In this document: piece by piece, positions 1 to 7,736 of the stretch
Layout: each line of letters opens with the position of its first letter
How positions within the stretch are numbered: position 1 is the stretch's first letter
Assembly: GCA_022563655.1 (NCBI GenBank)
Contig: JADFMW010000094.1
Location: 1 to 9,805 of the forward strand
Direction: 5' to 3'
Source of the DNA: Pseudomonadota bacterium
Lineage (GTDB): Bacteria; Pseudomonadota; Alphaproteobacteria; JAAXGF01
Length of the DNA stretch: 9,805 nucleotides
Translations under genes and position numbers: made by a program
The notes under the pieces: generated by a model
The model's input: the letters and a program-made list of their open reading frames with translations, nothing else
The model's database searches: none
What the model was told of the DNA's origin: nothing

Positions 1-54
1 CTGTCGGCGTCTCTGCCCCGTGACGACCGCATCCTGGTGAGAAATGCGGGCTAG
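1..54 (+). CDS. Possible 3' end of a convergent unknown gene
   Basis: Frame 1 on the plus strand is open from the window edge and ends in TAG at 52-54, giving 17 residues that finish in ILVRNAG. The stop falls in the palindrome CTAG (51-54), which also holds the stop of the minus-strand acyltransferase. If this frame is real, the two genes converge and overlap by their stop codons. Seventeen open codons in GC-rich DNA can easily occur by chance, and I do not recognise a family. This is a weak call made only from the frame and the stop position. Confidence 0.2.
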   Translation: MSASLPRDDRILVRNAG

Positions 55-941
55 TCCGGCCAGCGGTGGTGAATCCACAGCCACTGCTCGGGCCGGGCGC
101 GGATCCATTCCTCGAACAGGGCGTTGATGCGGCGCATGGTCTCGGCCACGTCGGCTTGGCGGTCGCCGCTCGAGGGCAGCTCCATCGGCGGGTAGACGGT
201 GAGGCGGAAGCGCGCGCCCGCGAGCCGCTCGACGCGGACCGGCAGCAGCGGGCAGCGGAACTTGAGCGCGAGCTGCCCGACCACCGGCGCGGTCATCGCG
301 TCGCGGCCGAAGAACGGCACCGGGATGCCCTCGCGGAGCTTCAGGTCGACCAGCATGCCGAGGCTCTCGCCGCGGCGCAGCGCCGCGACAAGCTGGGCCG
401 CGAGCCGCCGACCCTTGGGATAGTGCGCGCCGGCGATCGGCGCGCGCAGCCGGCGCACCAGGCGCTCGACGAACGGGTTGTTGGCGGCGCGGTAGGCGAA
501 GGCGAGCGGCATCCCCTTCTGCGACGTACAGAGCGAAGCGATCTCCCAGTTGCCGAGATGGGCGGAGAAGAAGATGGCGCTGGCGCCGCTCGCGCGCAGG
601 GCGTCGAGGTGCTCGGCCCCGACCGCCTCGACGCGGCCGTCGCTCGCGTAGACGTCGACCTTGCCGAGGTGGGGGAACTCGCCCGCGACGCGGCCGAGGT
701 TGTCCCACATGCCGCGGACAATGGCCGCGATCTCCGCTGCCGAACGGTCGGGAAAGGCGCGGCGCAGGTTGCGCTCGGCGACGCGCGTGACCGCGAGCCA
801 CGGCCCGAGCGTGCGCCCCAGCCAGCCGCCGAGCGCCGAGGCGCGGTCGATCGGCAGCGCGCCGAACAGCGCGAAGGCGAGCCCGACCACCACCGCCTCG
901 AGCGGGTAGCTAACCGCGCGCCGGATCGCTTTGCGCGACAT
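51..941 (-). CDS. LpxL/HtrB-type lipid A late acyltransferase
   Basis: This 296-aa protein belongs to the LpxL/LpxM (HtrB) family, which transfers an acyl chain from acyl-ACP to the Kdo-lipid A precursor at the inner face of the cytoplasmic membrane. Visible signatures are a hydrophobic N-terminal anchor (about residues 13-32), the catalytic H-x4-E motif in HLGNWE (H128, E133), the block MLVDLKLREGIPVPFFG (196-212) and the family ending RPEQWLWIHHRW (283-294). Length is normal for the family. The frame is open further upstream, but the ATG at 941 (MSRKAIRR) lies 5 nt after the lpxK stop and matches where the family begins, so I chose it. It is the last gene of the lipid A operon. Which chain and position it acylates cannot be read from the sequence, so I give no symbol. 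Confidence 0.9.
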   Translation of the reverse strand: MSRKAIRRAVSYPLEAVVVGLAFALFGALPIDRASALGGWLGRTLGPWLAVTRVAERNLRRAFPDRSAAEIAAIVRGMWDNLGRVAGEFPHLGKVDVYASDGRVEAVGAEHLDALRASGASAIFFSAHLGNWEIASLCTSQKGMPLAFAYRAANNPFVERLVRRLRAPIAGAHYPKGRRLAAQLVAALRRGESLGMLVDLKLREGIPVPFFGRDAMTAPVVGQLALKFRCPLLPVRVERLAGARFRLTVYPPMELPSSGDRQADVAETMRRINALFEEWIRARPEQWLWIHHRWPD

Positions 942-946
942 GCCCG

Positions 947-1924
947 CTACGCCGCGGCGAACAGCGGCGCGAGCAGCCGGTCGAGCGCCTGCGGGTCGGC
1001 CCAGGTGAGTCGCACGCTCAGCACCTCGACCATCGGCCATGCTTCCCTGGACAGGCGCACGAAGTCTTTTTCGGTGGTCACCAGCGCCGCGCCCCGTTCG
1101 TTCGCCTCCTCGACCAGCTTCATGATCTCGTCAGGGCCATAGCGGTGATGGTCGGGGAAGGCGTGGCGGCCGAGCACGCGGCAGCCCATGCCGGCAAGCA
1201 TCGCGAAGACCTTCTCCGGCCGGCCGATGCCGGCGAAAGCCACCACCGGCTTGCCGGCGAAACGACGGCACTCGGGCGTCGGCTCGAGGGTGGCGCGCAG
1301 CAGCACCGGCCCGGCCCGTGAGAGGCGCCCGGCCAGATTGCTTGCGTCGGGGCCGAGCAACACCACGGCGTCGGCGCGCCGGAGGCCCCTCGCGACGTCC
1401 TCGCGCAGGGGACCGGCGGGCATCGCGCGCTCGTTGCCGAAGCCGTACTCGCCGTCGACGACGACGAGCGAGAAGTCCTTGACGAGGGTCGGGTTCTGGA
1501 AGCCGTCGTCCATGACCACCACCTCGGCGCCGGCGGCCGCGGCGGCGAACGCGCCGGCCGCACGCTGGCGCGCGACCCAGGTGGGCGCGGCGGCGGCGAG
1601 CAGCAGCGCCTCGTCGCCGACCTCGCCGGCGGTGTGGCGCCCGGGGTCGACCCGCAGGGGGCCGCGGGCGACGCCGCCGTAGCCGCGAGTAAGGAAGTGC
1701 ACGCTGTACCCGAGGTCCCCGAGGCGCGCGCCGACGCTAAGCGCGACCGGCGTCTTGCCGGCGCCGCCGACCACCAGGTTGCCGATGCAAACGACCGGCA
1801 CCGGCGCCCGCCGCGGCCGGACCAGCGCCCGCCGCGCCCGCCCGGCGGCGTCGAATCCCCAGGCCAGCGGCGAAAGCAGCGCCGGGATCGGACCGTTGCG
1901 CCGCCAGAACTCAGGCGCCCGCAC
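947..1924 (-). CDS. lpxK: Tetraacyldisaccharide 4'-kinase LpxK
   Basis: LpxK phosphorylates the 4' position of the tetraacyl-disaccharide 1-phosphate to make lipid IVA, at the inner membrane and using ATP. The 325-aa product shows the Walker A-like GNLVVGGAGKTP (residues 48-59), MDDGFQNP (138-145, where many homologues have H in place of N), the block YGFGNERAMPAGPLRE (160-175), FPDHHRY (256-262) and TTEKDFVRL (283-291). The frame is open far upstream, inside the end of waaA, but the family N-terminus RAPEFWRRNGP begins at a GTG at 1924. A GAGAGG ribosome-binding sequence sits 5 nt before it. That start overlaps waaA by 14 nt, which suggests translational coupling. The lpxL-type gene follows 5 nt after the stop. 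Length and motifs are complete. Confidence 0.95.
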   Translation of the reverse strand: MRAPEFWRRNGPIPALLSPLAWGFDAAGRARRALVRPRRAPVPVVCIGNLVVGGAGKTPVALSVGARLGDLGYSVHFLTRGYGGVARGPLRVDPGRHTAGEVGDEALLLAAAAPTWVARQRAAGAFAAAAAGAEVVVMDDGFQNPTLVKDFSLVVVDGEYGFGNERAMPAGPLREDVARGLRRADAVVLLGPDASNLAGRLSRAGPVLLRATLEPTPECRRFAGKPVVAFAGIGRPEKVFAMLAGMGCRVLGRHAFPDHHRYGPDEIMKLVEEANERGAALVTTEKDFVRLSREAWPMVEVLSVRLTWADPQALDRLLAPLFAAA

Positions 1925-3206
1925 CGGCCGCCTCTCGCCGCGGCAAGGCGTCGATGTAGGGCGCGATCTCCGCCGCCACCTCGTCGAGCACCTTGGCCTC
2001 CGCCTGGGCCACCTCGCGCGCCGCGGTGGCGCGGGCGCGCCTGAGCGTGGCGTCGTCGAGCAGCGCCGCGACGGCCGTGGCGAAGTCGTCCGCGCCGGTG
2101 ACGACGGTCGCCGCGCCGGCCTTGGCGAAGGCCTCGGCGAATGCCGCGAAGTTGAACATGTGGGGCCCATAGATGACGGCGCAGCCCAAGCGCGCCGGCT
2201 CGAGCGGGTTGTGGCCGCCGTGGGGCACGAGCGAACCGCCGACGAACGCCACCTCGGCGACGCGGTAGAACAGGCCGAGCTCGCCCAGGGTGTCGGCGAG
2301 GTAGACGTCGGTGGCGGGCTCGATAGGCTCGCCGCGCGAGCGCACGGCGACCGTGAGCCCGGCCGCGCCGAGCTCGGCCGCGACCGCCTCGCCGCGCTCG
2401 GGGTGGCGCGGCACGATCACCGTCAGCAGCTCGGGATGGTCGGGCTTGAGCGCGCGGTGCACGGCGCCCGCGATCGCTTCCTCGCCGGGATGAGTGCTGG
2501 CCGCGACCACCACCGGCCGCCCCGCCGTCGCCGCCTCGAGGCGGCCGAGCGCGGACTCGTCCGCCGGCAGCGCCGCCGCCGCCGACTTGAGGTTGCCTGC
2601 GGCGCGGACGGTTTTCGCGCCGAGGGCGCGCAGCCGCTCCGCCTCGCGCTCGTCTTGCGCCAGGCACAGGGCGAACCCGGAAAGCAGCGGCGCGATGAGC
2701 CCGCGCAGGCGCCGCCAGCGGGCGAACGAGGCGTCCGACATGCGCCCGTTGACCAGCACGCAGGGCACCCCGCGCGCCTGGGTCTCGGCGAGGAGGTTGG
2801 GCCAGAATTCCGACTCGGTCCACAGCGCCAGGTCGGGACGCCAGTGGTCGAGGAAACGTCGCACCGAGCCGAGGAGGTCGACCGGCACGTACTGGTGGAA
2901 CGACCGCTCGGGCAAGCGCGTCGCCAACAGCCGCGCCGAGGTCACCGTGCCGGTGGTGGCCAGGGCATGGGCGTCGTCGCGGCGCTCGAGGACGCGCTCG
3001 ATCAGCGGCAACACCGAAGTTGCCTCGCCGACGCTCGCGGCGTGCACCCACACCAGCGGCCCAGGCGGCCGCGCCGCGCTCGCGCGTCCCAGGCGCTCGC
3101 CGAACCGCGCCGGGTCTTCCTTGCCCGCCGCCCGGCGGCTGCGCAGGTAGAGGCCGATCAACGGCGCGGCGGCGATGGTGAGCCCGCGATAGAGCTGCGG
3201 CGTCAT
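1911..3206 (-). CDS. waaA: Kdo transferase WaaA (KdtA), GT30 family
   Basis: WaaA adds one or more Kdo sugars from CMP-Kdo to lipid IVA at the inner membrane. The 431-aa protein has a short N-terminal membrane anchor (about residues 8-22) and the acceptor-side motif WVHAASVGEA with the expected catalytic glutamate E61. It also has TESEFWPN (130-137), STHPGEE (237-243), GGSLVPHGGHNPLEP (323-337) and GPHMFNF (347-353), all typical of GT30. I start it at the ATG at 3206, 13 nt after the stop of the DUF374 gene. A TTG two codons earlier (3212) is possible but less likely. No strong ribosome-binding site is visible, so coupling to the upstream gene is likely. How many Kdo units it adds cannot be told from sequence. 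Confidence 0.95.
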   Translation of the reverse strand: MTPQLYRGLTIAAAPLIGLYLRSRRAAGKEDPARFGERLGRASAARPPGPLVWVHAASVGEATSVLPLIERVLERRDDAHALATTGTVTSARLLATRLPERSFHQYVPVDLLGSVRRFLDHWRPDLALWTESEFWPNLLAETQARGVPCVLVNGRMSDASFARWRRLRGLIAPLLSGFALCLAQDEREAERLRALGAKTVRAAGNLKSAAAALPADESALGRLEAATAGRPVVVAASTHPGEEAIAGAVHRALKPDHPELLTVIVPRHPERGEAVAAELGAAGLTVAVRSRGEPIEPATDVYLADTLGELGLFYRVAEVAFVGGSLVPHGGHNPLEPARLGCAVIYGPHMFNFAAFAEAFAKAGAATVVTGADDFATAVAALLDDATLRRARATAAREVAQAEAKVLDEVAAEIAPYIDALPRREAAGAGA

Positions 3207-3219
3207 CGCCAAGCGAGGC

Positions 3220-3954
3220 TCACGGGGCGCCGGCGCTCGTGCCCGCCGCCGCCGCCGCCGCCGGGGCAGGTTCGATGGTGTCCTGACCGACCAGGCGGTC
3301 GGCCTCGCGGGTTACCGCGTTGAGCCCCTCCTCGAGGGCGCGCCGGGCGGCTTCGCGCCCTGCCGAGTCGATCTCGCGCGGCACGGTCACCGGCTCGCCC
3401 CACACGTACACGGCGCGGCTGAACGGCAGCGCGACGACGAAACGGTCCCAGCTGCCGAGCACCCGCCGCCGCGAGGTGGCGAACGCCGTCGGCAGGATCG
3501 CCGCGCCGGAAAGCCGGGCGATGTCGATCACGCCGGCCGAGGCGCGCATCCGCGGGCCGCGCGGCCCGTCCGGGGTGATGCCGACGCACTCCCCGCGTTT
3601 GAGCGCCTTGACGGCGGCGCGCACGGCCGCCGCGCCGCCGCGGCGCTCGGAGCCGCCGATGCTGCCGAAGCCGAAGTGGCGGATGACGCGGGCGATCAAC
3701 TTGCCGTCGCGGTGCTGTGAGATGAGCATGCTCACGGGCGCGCCATTGCGCCAGCCCAGGGGCATCATCAGCAGGCGGCCGTGCCAGAACGCGACGATAA
3801 AGGGCTTGCCTTGGCGCCAGAACGACTCTGGGATGTCGCGATGCTCGGCGCGCCAGCGCCCGGTGGCGTGCGCCAACCTGATGTAGAGCGCGGCGAGGGC
3901 GCACAGCCCGCCGCGCACGGCGCCGTTCCGCAGCACCCTCTTGGATAGCTTCAC
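3220..3954 (-). CDS. DUF374 (LpxJ-like) lysophospholipid acyltransferase family protein
   Basis: The 244-aa protein is a DUF374 member of the lysophospholipid acyltransferase superfamily. Motifs in order are FWHGR (56-60), SQHRDG (79-84), GSERRGG (101-107) and TPDGPRGPR (127-135), with a hydrophobic N-terminal segment around residues 14-28. DUF374 includes LpxJ of Helicobacter pylori, a late acyltransferase of lipid A. Lying between msbA and waaA, this gene may do a similar job, but that is inference from family and context. The start is a GTG at 3954, 3 nt after the msbA stop; no ATG fits better. The last 20 residues are low-complexity Ala/Pro, coded by a GCC triplet run, and lie outside the domain. 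Confidence 0.85.
   Translation of the reverse strand: MKLSKRVLRNGAVRGGLCALAALYIRLAHATGRWRAEHRDIPESFWRQGKPFIVAFWHGRLLMMPLGWRNGAPVSMLISQHRDGKLIARVIRHFGFGSIGGSERRGGAAAVRAAVKALKRGECVGITPDGPRGPRMRASAGVIDIARLSGAAILPTAFATSRRRVLGSWDRFVVALPFSRAVYVWGEPVTVPREIDSAGREAARRALEEGLNAVTREADRLVGQDTIEPAPAAAAAAGTSAGAP
3245..3262. repeat. (GCC)6 triplet microsatellite
   Basis: Six perfect GCC units on the plus strand fall in the last codons of the DUF374 gene, where the minus strand reads them as consecutive alanine GCG codons. The unit keeps the frame, so changes in copy number would only lengthen or shorten the alanine tail. Confidence 0.85.
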
Positions 3955-3957
3955 CGT

Positions 3958-5799
3958 TCAAGCCCGCGCGCGCGCCATCCCGCGGCTTGCGACATCGTCG
4001 GCGTACTGTATGTCATGCAGCCGGGCATAGGCGCCGGACTTGGCGAGGAGCTCGGAGTGGGTGCCCGACTCGACGACGCGCCCGCCCTCGATCACGAAGA
4101 TGACATCGGCGCCGATCACCGTCGAGAGCCGATGCGCGATGACCAGCGTCGTACGCCCTTCCATCAGCCGGCTGAGCGCCTGCTGCACGAGACGTTCCGA
4201 CTCTGAATCGAGCGCCGACGTCGCCTCGTCGAGCAACAGGATCGGCGCATTCTTGAGCATCGCGCGGGCGATGGCGACGCGCTGGCGCTGCCCGGCCGAG
4301 AGCTTGACGCCGTGCTCGCCGACCACGGTGTCGTAGCCGTCGGGGAGGGCGCGGATGAACTCGTCGGCCGCCGCGCCCCGCGCCGCCGCCTCGATCTCGT
4401 CGTCGTCGGCGTCGAGCCGGCCGTAGGCGATGTTGGTGCGCACCGTGTCGTTGAACAGGGTGACCTCCTGGCTGACCAGGCCGATGGCCCGGCGCAGGCT
4501 GGCGAGGGTGACGTCGCGCACGTCGGTGCCGTCGAGGCGGACGTGTCCCGATCCGACCTCGTAAAAACGCAGGATGAGATTGAAGATCGTCGATTTTCCG
4601 GCGCCCGATGGGCCAACCAGCGCGGCGGTCTTCCCGGCCGGGACCATCAACGAGACTCCTTCGAGCGCGGGCACGCCGCGCCCGTAGCTGAAGCCCACCT
4701 GATCCAACGCGATGACGCCGCCGCCGACCTCGAGCGGCCGCGCCCCGGGCCGGTCCTTGATCTCGGGCTCGGTATCGAGCAGCGTGAAAACACGCTCCGC
4801 CGCCGCCAGTCCCTCCTGCAAGCCGGCGTTGAGACCCGCAAGTTTGTTGATCGGCTGTAACGCAAGCAAGAGTGCCGTGATGAACGAAAAGAACGCGCCC
4901 GTGGTCGTTTGACCCTCGATCACCTGCCAGCCCCCGATAAAGATGACCATGGCGATCGCAATGCCGCCCAAGTTCTCCATGATCGGCGTTGTCAGCGCGC
5001 GCAGGCGCGACTTCTTGATGAGCAAGCGGAACACCTGCTCGACCGCGCCGGTCGCGCGGCCGATCTCATAGTCCTCCATGCCGTACGCCTTGACGTGGCG
5101 GACGCCCTGGAATGTTTCGTTGAGAATCGTGGTGAACCGTCCCATTTCGACCTGCGTCTTGGTCGATGTCTTGCGCATGCGGCGGCCGATACTGATCACC
5201 GGAAGGACGGCGAGCGGAAATACGAACGCGGCCGAGAGCGCCAGCGGCCAGTTCTGATAGAACATGACCGCGACGAGAAAGGCCAGCGTGAGAAACTCCT
5301 TGATCATCCCGGTCAGCGCGGTCGCCCCAGCGTTGCGCACGAGTTTCAGGTCGTTGGTGAGGCGCGAAATCAACTCGCCGGTCGCGGTGTTGTGATAGAA
5401 CGCCAGGTCGGCCGGCATGAGGTGGGTAAACAGCCGGATACGCATGTCGGTCGTAATGCGCAGGCCGACGTATTTCATCAACACCGCCTGGGCGTAGCCG
5501 GCGGCCCCTTTGATGAGGAAGAGCACAATCACGGCCAGAGGCAGCACCACCAGCATGGTGCGGTCCTTGTTCTCGAAAATCTCGTTGAGAATCGGCTCCA
5601 TCAACCACGCGTAGGTCGCGGTGGTCGCGGCGAGCACGACCATGCACCCGACGGCGAGCACGAGGCTGCGGGTATAGGGCAACACGTGCTCGCGCACCAT
5701 GCGGCCGACCAGCACTTGGGTCGAATGTTGGGCCCGCGGCGCGGGTGAGTCTGCGGTCAACGGCTTATCACGTGCATGATTCGGTTTCGCCGCGACCAT
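3958..5799 (-). CDS. msbA: MsbA-type lipid A flippase, ABC exporter (fused membrane and ATPase domains)
   Basis: This 613-aa half-transporter should work as a homodimer that flips core-lipid A across the inner membrane. The N-terminal membrane domain (about residues 40-330) has six likely helices, with clear ones near 44-62, 82-98, 165-181, 186-203 and 278-292. The ATPase domain carries Walker [10 protein letters not shown] (396-404), Q-loop Q444, signature LSAGQ (500-504, the common Gly-to-Ala variant of LSGGQ), Walker [13 protein letters not shown] (520-531) and H-loop H556. The frame is open upstream into the phosphatase gene, so I chose the ATG at 5799 (MVAAKPNH), the first that leaves that gene free. 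This gives a 30-residue polar leader before the first conserved part; the methionine at residue 34 is an alternative start. The msbA role comes from its place next to waaA and lpxK; MsbA-like exporters for other lipids look similar. Confidence 0.88.
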   Translation of the reverse strand: MVAAKPNHARDKPLTADSPAPRAQHSTQVLVGRMVREHVLPYTRSLVLAVGCMVVLAATTATYAWLMEPILNEIFENKDRTMLVVLPLAVIVLFLIKGAAGYAQAVLMKYVGLRITTDMRIRLFTHLMPADLAFYHNTATGELISRLTNDLKLVRNAGATALTGMIKEFLTLAFLVAVMFYQNWPLALSAAFVFPLAVLPVISIGRRMRKTSTKTQVEMGRFTTILNETFQGVRHVKAYGMEDYEIGRATGAVEQVFRLLIKKSRLRALTTPIMENLGGIAIAMVIFIGGWQVIEGQTTTGAFFSFITALLLALQPINKLAGLNAGLQEGLAAAERVFTLLDTEPEIKDRPGARPLEVGGGVIALDQVGFSYGRGVPALEGVSLMVPAGKTAALVGPSGAGKSTIFNLILRFYEVGSGHVRLDGTDVRDVTLASLRRAIGLVSQEVTLFNDTVRTNIAYGRLDADDDEIEAAARGAAADEFIRALPDGYDTVVGEHGVKLSAGQRQRVAIARAMLKNAPILLLDEATSALDSESERLVQQALSRLMEGRTTLVIAHRLSTVIGADVIFVIEGGRVVESGTHSELLAKSGAYARLHDIQYADDVASRGMARARA

Positions 5800-5882
5800 A
5801 CCACGACGCCGCGAACGACGCCAAGAACCGCTGGCTGGGGGTGATGGCGCTCTGTTTGCCTCACCCGCCCCCGCTGCGCTAC
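5800..5882. other. Intergenic gap between the phosphatase gene and msbA
   Basis: This 83-nt gap is the largest inside the minus-strand operon. I see no convincing promoter pair, hairpin terminator or small gene in it. The long open frame of msbA runs through it without a stop, so it may partly be untranslated leader of msbA. Confidence 0.5.
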
Positions 5883-6716
5883 TTAAGTTTGCCCCAGGTT
5901 CGCGGATCGCCCGATGAGCGGGGAGAGCCGCTCGATAAGGCAAGGGTGCAGGCGGGAGGCGGCGGCGACGACCGAGCCGAAGCGGGGCCGCGCCAGGTTG
6001 TACTCGAGGCCTCGGCCGGCCGCGTCGGTGAGCCGCCCGCCGGCCTCGCGCACCAGCAGGTCTCCGGCCACGACGTCCCACTCGCTCTTCGGCCACAGGG
6101 TCACGGCCGCGTCGAACCGCCCGGCGGCGACCAGCGCCAGCTTATAAGCCATCGAGCTGATCGCGGTGACATTTGCCTCGGCGAGCTCGGCGGGCCAGCC
6201 GGCGCGGTGCATCTCGGTGCTGCCGACGAGCAGCCGCGCGCCGGCCAGGGTCCGCGCGCCGCTGGCCTGGATGCGCCTGCCGTTGAGCCGCGCCCCGCCT
6301 CCGGCGAGCGCGTCGAACAGCTCGCCGGTGGCGGGGTTGAACACCGCCGCCGCGGCCGGCGCCCCGGCGACCGCGAGGGCGGCGCACACGGTGAACTCGG
6401 GGCGGCCGGCGAGAAAGGCCCGCGTGCCGTCGATGGGGTCGATGATCCACACCCGTTCGGCATCGAGCCGCGAGGGGTCGTCGTCGCTTTCCTCCGACAG
6501 CCAGCCATGGGCCGGCCGCGGCACGCGCAAGGCGCGTTCGAGCAGGTCGTTGACCGCGAGATCGGCGTCGCACACCGGATGGCCCGGGCTCTTCTCCCAG
6601 CTCTCGAAGTCGCGGCCGAAGTAGCTCATCGCCAGCGCGCCGGCCTCGCGCACGGCGTCGAGCAACAAGGCATGGTCGCCGCCCACCTCGGGCGAGGCTC
6701 GGGCGGCGGCGCTCAA
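5883..6716 (-). CDS. CysQ-like 3'(2'),5'-bisphosphate nucleotidase / inositol monophosphatase family
   Basis: The 277-aa product belongs to the magnesium-dependent, lithium-sensitive phosphatase superfamily. Metal-site motifs are visible: WLSEES (72-77), IIDPIDGT (91-98, with D93 and D96) and WDVVAGDLLVREAGG (213-227, with D214). Alphaproteobacterial proteins of this layout are usually annotated CysQ, which removes the 3'-phosphate from PAP(S) in sulfur assimilation. A plain inositol monophosphatase cannot be excluded, so I leave the symbol blank. The start is uncertain: a TTG at 6716 has GAGGGG 9 nt upstream and gives 277 residues, whereas a GTG at 6686 would drop the first ten, poorly conserved, residues. 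It follows pmbA by 22 nt. Its link to lipid A is positional only. Confidence 0.85.
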   Translation of the reverse strand: MSAAARASPEVGGDHALLLDAVREAGALAMSYFGRDFESWEKSPGHPVCDADLAVNDLLERALRVPRPAHGWLSEESDDDPSRLDAERVWIIDPIDGTRAFLAGRPEFTVCAALAVAGAPAAAAVFNPATGELFDALAGGGARLNGRRIQASGARTLAGARLLVGSTEMHRAGWPAELAEANVTAISSMAYKLALVAAGRFDAAVTLWPKSEWDVVAGDLLVREAGGRLTDAAGRGLEYNLARPRFGSVVAAASRLHPCLIERLSPLIGRSANLGQT

Positions 6717-6720
6717 GGCG

Positions 6721-6747
6721 TCAGGCCCCTCACGCCCCTCACGCCCC
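6721..6747 (-). repeat. Three tandem 9-bp repeats giving three in-frame stops after pmbA
   Basis: Read on the minus strand the units are GGGGCGTGA, GGGGCGTGA and GGGGCCTGA, with no bases between them. Each ends in TGA in the pmbA frame (6739-6741, 6730-6732, 6721-6723), so pmbA has its stop plus two backups. The GAGGGG formed at the unit boundary (6727-6732) is also the best ribosome-binding site for the phosphatase gene that follows. Confidence 0.9.
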
Positions 6748-7626
6748 GGCCACGGTCATGCCGTCGACGCGCACCGTGGGGGCGTCGACGCCGTAGCGGA
6801 AGACGAGGTCGTCGGCCGGGACGAGCGCCGCGAACATCTTCTTGAGGTCGCCGGCGACGGTGACCTCGCTCACCGGATGGGCGAGCTCGCCGTTCTCGAT
6901 CCAGAAGCCCGCCGCCCCGCGGCTGTAGTCGCCGGTCACCAGGTTGACGCCCATGCCCATCAGCTCGGTGACGTAGAATCCCTGGGCGATGTCGCCGATC
7001 AGCTCGGCCGGCGAGCGGCTTCCCGGCGCCAGGAACAGGTTGGTCGGCCGCGGCGCCGGCGGCGACGAGGCGCCGCGCGAGGCATGGCCGGTCGGGGCCA
7101 GGCCGAGCTCGCGGGCCGAGCGCTGATCGAGCAGCCAGGTGGTGAGGGCGCCGTCGGCGATGATGTCGCGCTTCTCCGTGGCCATGCCTTCGCCGTCGAA
7201 CGGCTTCGAGCGCAGGCCGCGGGCGCGCCGCGCATCGTCGGTGACGGTCACGCCGGGCGCGAACACGGCCTCGCCCAGGCGGTCCTTGAGGAAGCTGGTT
7301 TTGCGCGCGACCGCCGGGCCCGCGATCGCCGCGGCGAGGTGGCTCAACAGCCCGCGCGCGACGCGCGGCTCGTAGACCACCGGGACCTGGCCGCTCGGCG
7401 CCTTGCGCGGGTCGAGCCGCCGCACCGCGCGCTCGCCGGCGCCGCGGCCGACGTCGGCGGGGTCCATGAGGTCGGCGGCGAAGCGGGCCTGGGCGAAGTC
7501 GTGGTCGCTCTCCATTGCGGTGCCGTCGCCGGCGATGACGCTGACGCCGACGCTGTGTTCCGAGGCGGCGTAGCCGCCGGCGAACCCGTTGCTGGTAACG
7601 AGCGATACCGCGCCGCGGCGGACACT
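6739..7626 (-). CDS. pmbA: PmbA/TldE metalloprotease-family protein, N-terminus missing
   Basis: About 295 C-terminal residues are present out of roughly 450 in the family. PmbA/TldE partners TldD in a cytosolic protease that processes microcin B17 and degrades peptides; the catalytic HExxxH motif belongs to TldD, not this subunit. Recognisable pieces are VTSNGFAGGY near the break, VSVIAGDGTAMESDHDF, RSKPFDGEGMATEKRDII, LFLAPGSRSPAELI and the typical ending GFYVTELMGMGVNLVTGDYS with the FWIENGELAHPVSEVTVAG block. An internal ATG at 7515 is not the true start, because homologous sequence continues upstream of it to about 7624. Beyond that the frame runs into non-matching sequence and hits a stop at 7645-7647. 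The missing part coincides with the GC shift, so this is a cut by the join and not evidence of a decayed gene. Confidence 0.88.
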   Translation of the reverse strand, partial: SVRRGAVSLVTSNGFAGGYAASEHSVGVSVIAGDGTAMESDHDFAQARFAADLMDPADVGRGAGERAVRRLDPRKAPSGQVPVVYEPRVARGLLSHLAAAIAGPAVARKTSFLKDRLGEAVFAPGVTVTDDARRARGLRSKPFDGEGMATEKRDIIADGALTTWLLDQRSARELGLAPTGHASRGASSPPAPRPTNLFLAPGSRSPAELIGDIAQGFYVTELMGMGVNLVTGDYSRGAAGFWIENGELAHPVSEVTVAGDLKKMFAALVPADDLVFRYGVDAPTVRVDGMTVAGA

Positions 7627-7630
7627 CTGT
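7621..7630. other. Join between GC-rich alphaproteobacterial DNA and moderate-GC CPR-like DNA
   Basis: Recognisable PmbA sequence ends near 7624, and a plus-strand reading frame with different codon use begins near 7627. GC content falls abruptly, gene direction switches, and a conserved gene loses its first third here. There is no transposase, integrase, tRNA or inverted repeat nearby. The exact base is uncertain by perhaps 10-20 nt. An assembly chimera is the simplest explanation. Confidence 0.8.
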
Positions 7631-7713
7631 TTCAGAAGCTGGCCTCAAACACCATGCCGCCGGCCGGCGAGTTAGAAGGCGATTTGCGTGATGTGCTTGA
7701 ACGTCCCAGGTAG
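7627..7713 (+). CDS. 3' end of an unidentified gene upstream of rodA
   Basis: The frame ending in TAG at 7711-7713 gives 28 residues, starting LFQKLASNTM and ending DLRDVLERPR, with codons such as TTA, TTG, CGT, GAT and CTT that match the rodA side and not the GC-rich side. It stops 34 nt before rodA on the same strand. In many bacteria, CPR included, mrdA (penicillin-binding protein 2) comes directly before rodA, so this could be its tail. That rests on synteny alone; no transpeptidase motif is present in this fragment. Confidence 0.4.
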   Translation: MFQKLASNTMPPAGELEGDLRDVLERPR

Positions 7714-7736
7714 ACCGACGTAAACGTTTGTGGCAA

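Noticed and set aside
500..504. LSAGQ in place of LSGGQ in the MsbA protein (residue numbers) as a sign of an inactive transporter
   Set aside because: This Gly-to-Ala change is common in active ABC exporters, and Walker A, Walker B, Q-loop and H-loop are all intact.
1120..3051. Very long minus-strand open frame (643 codons) across waaA and lpxK
   Set aside because: It is an Arg/Pro/Ala-rich shadow frame caused by high GC; the family motifs are in the waaA and lpxK frames.
1755..3323. 522-codon plus-strand open frame opposite waaA and lpxK
   Set aside because: It is an antisense shadow in GC-rich DNA with low-complexity composition and no recognisable domain, and waaA and lpxK explain the region fully.
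4909..5748. 279-codon plus-strand open frame rich in His, Asp and Arg
   Set aside because: It is antisense to the MsbA membrane domain; the His/Arg/Asp bias is typical of a reverse-complement shadow.
6713..7648. 311-codon minus-strand frame across pmbA that seems to cross the join
   Set aside because: It is an Arg-rich shadow of pmbA in another frame, so it does not show that the join is natural.
6877..7713. 278-codon plus-strand frame running through the 7625 join into the tail before rodA
   Set aside because: Up to about 7625 it is antisense to pmbA. Only the last 28 codons have non-shadow codon use, so it is not treated as one gene.
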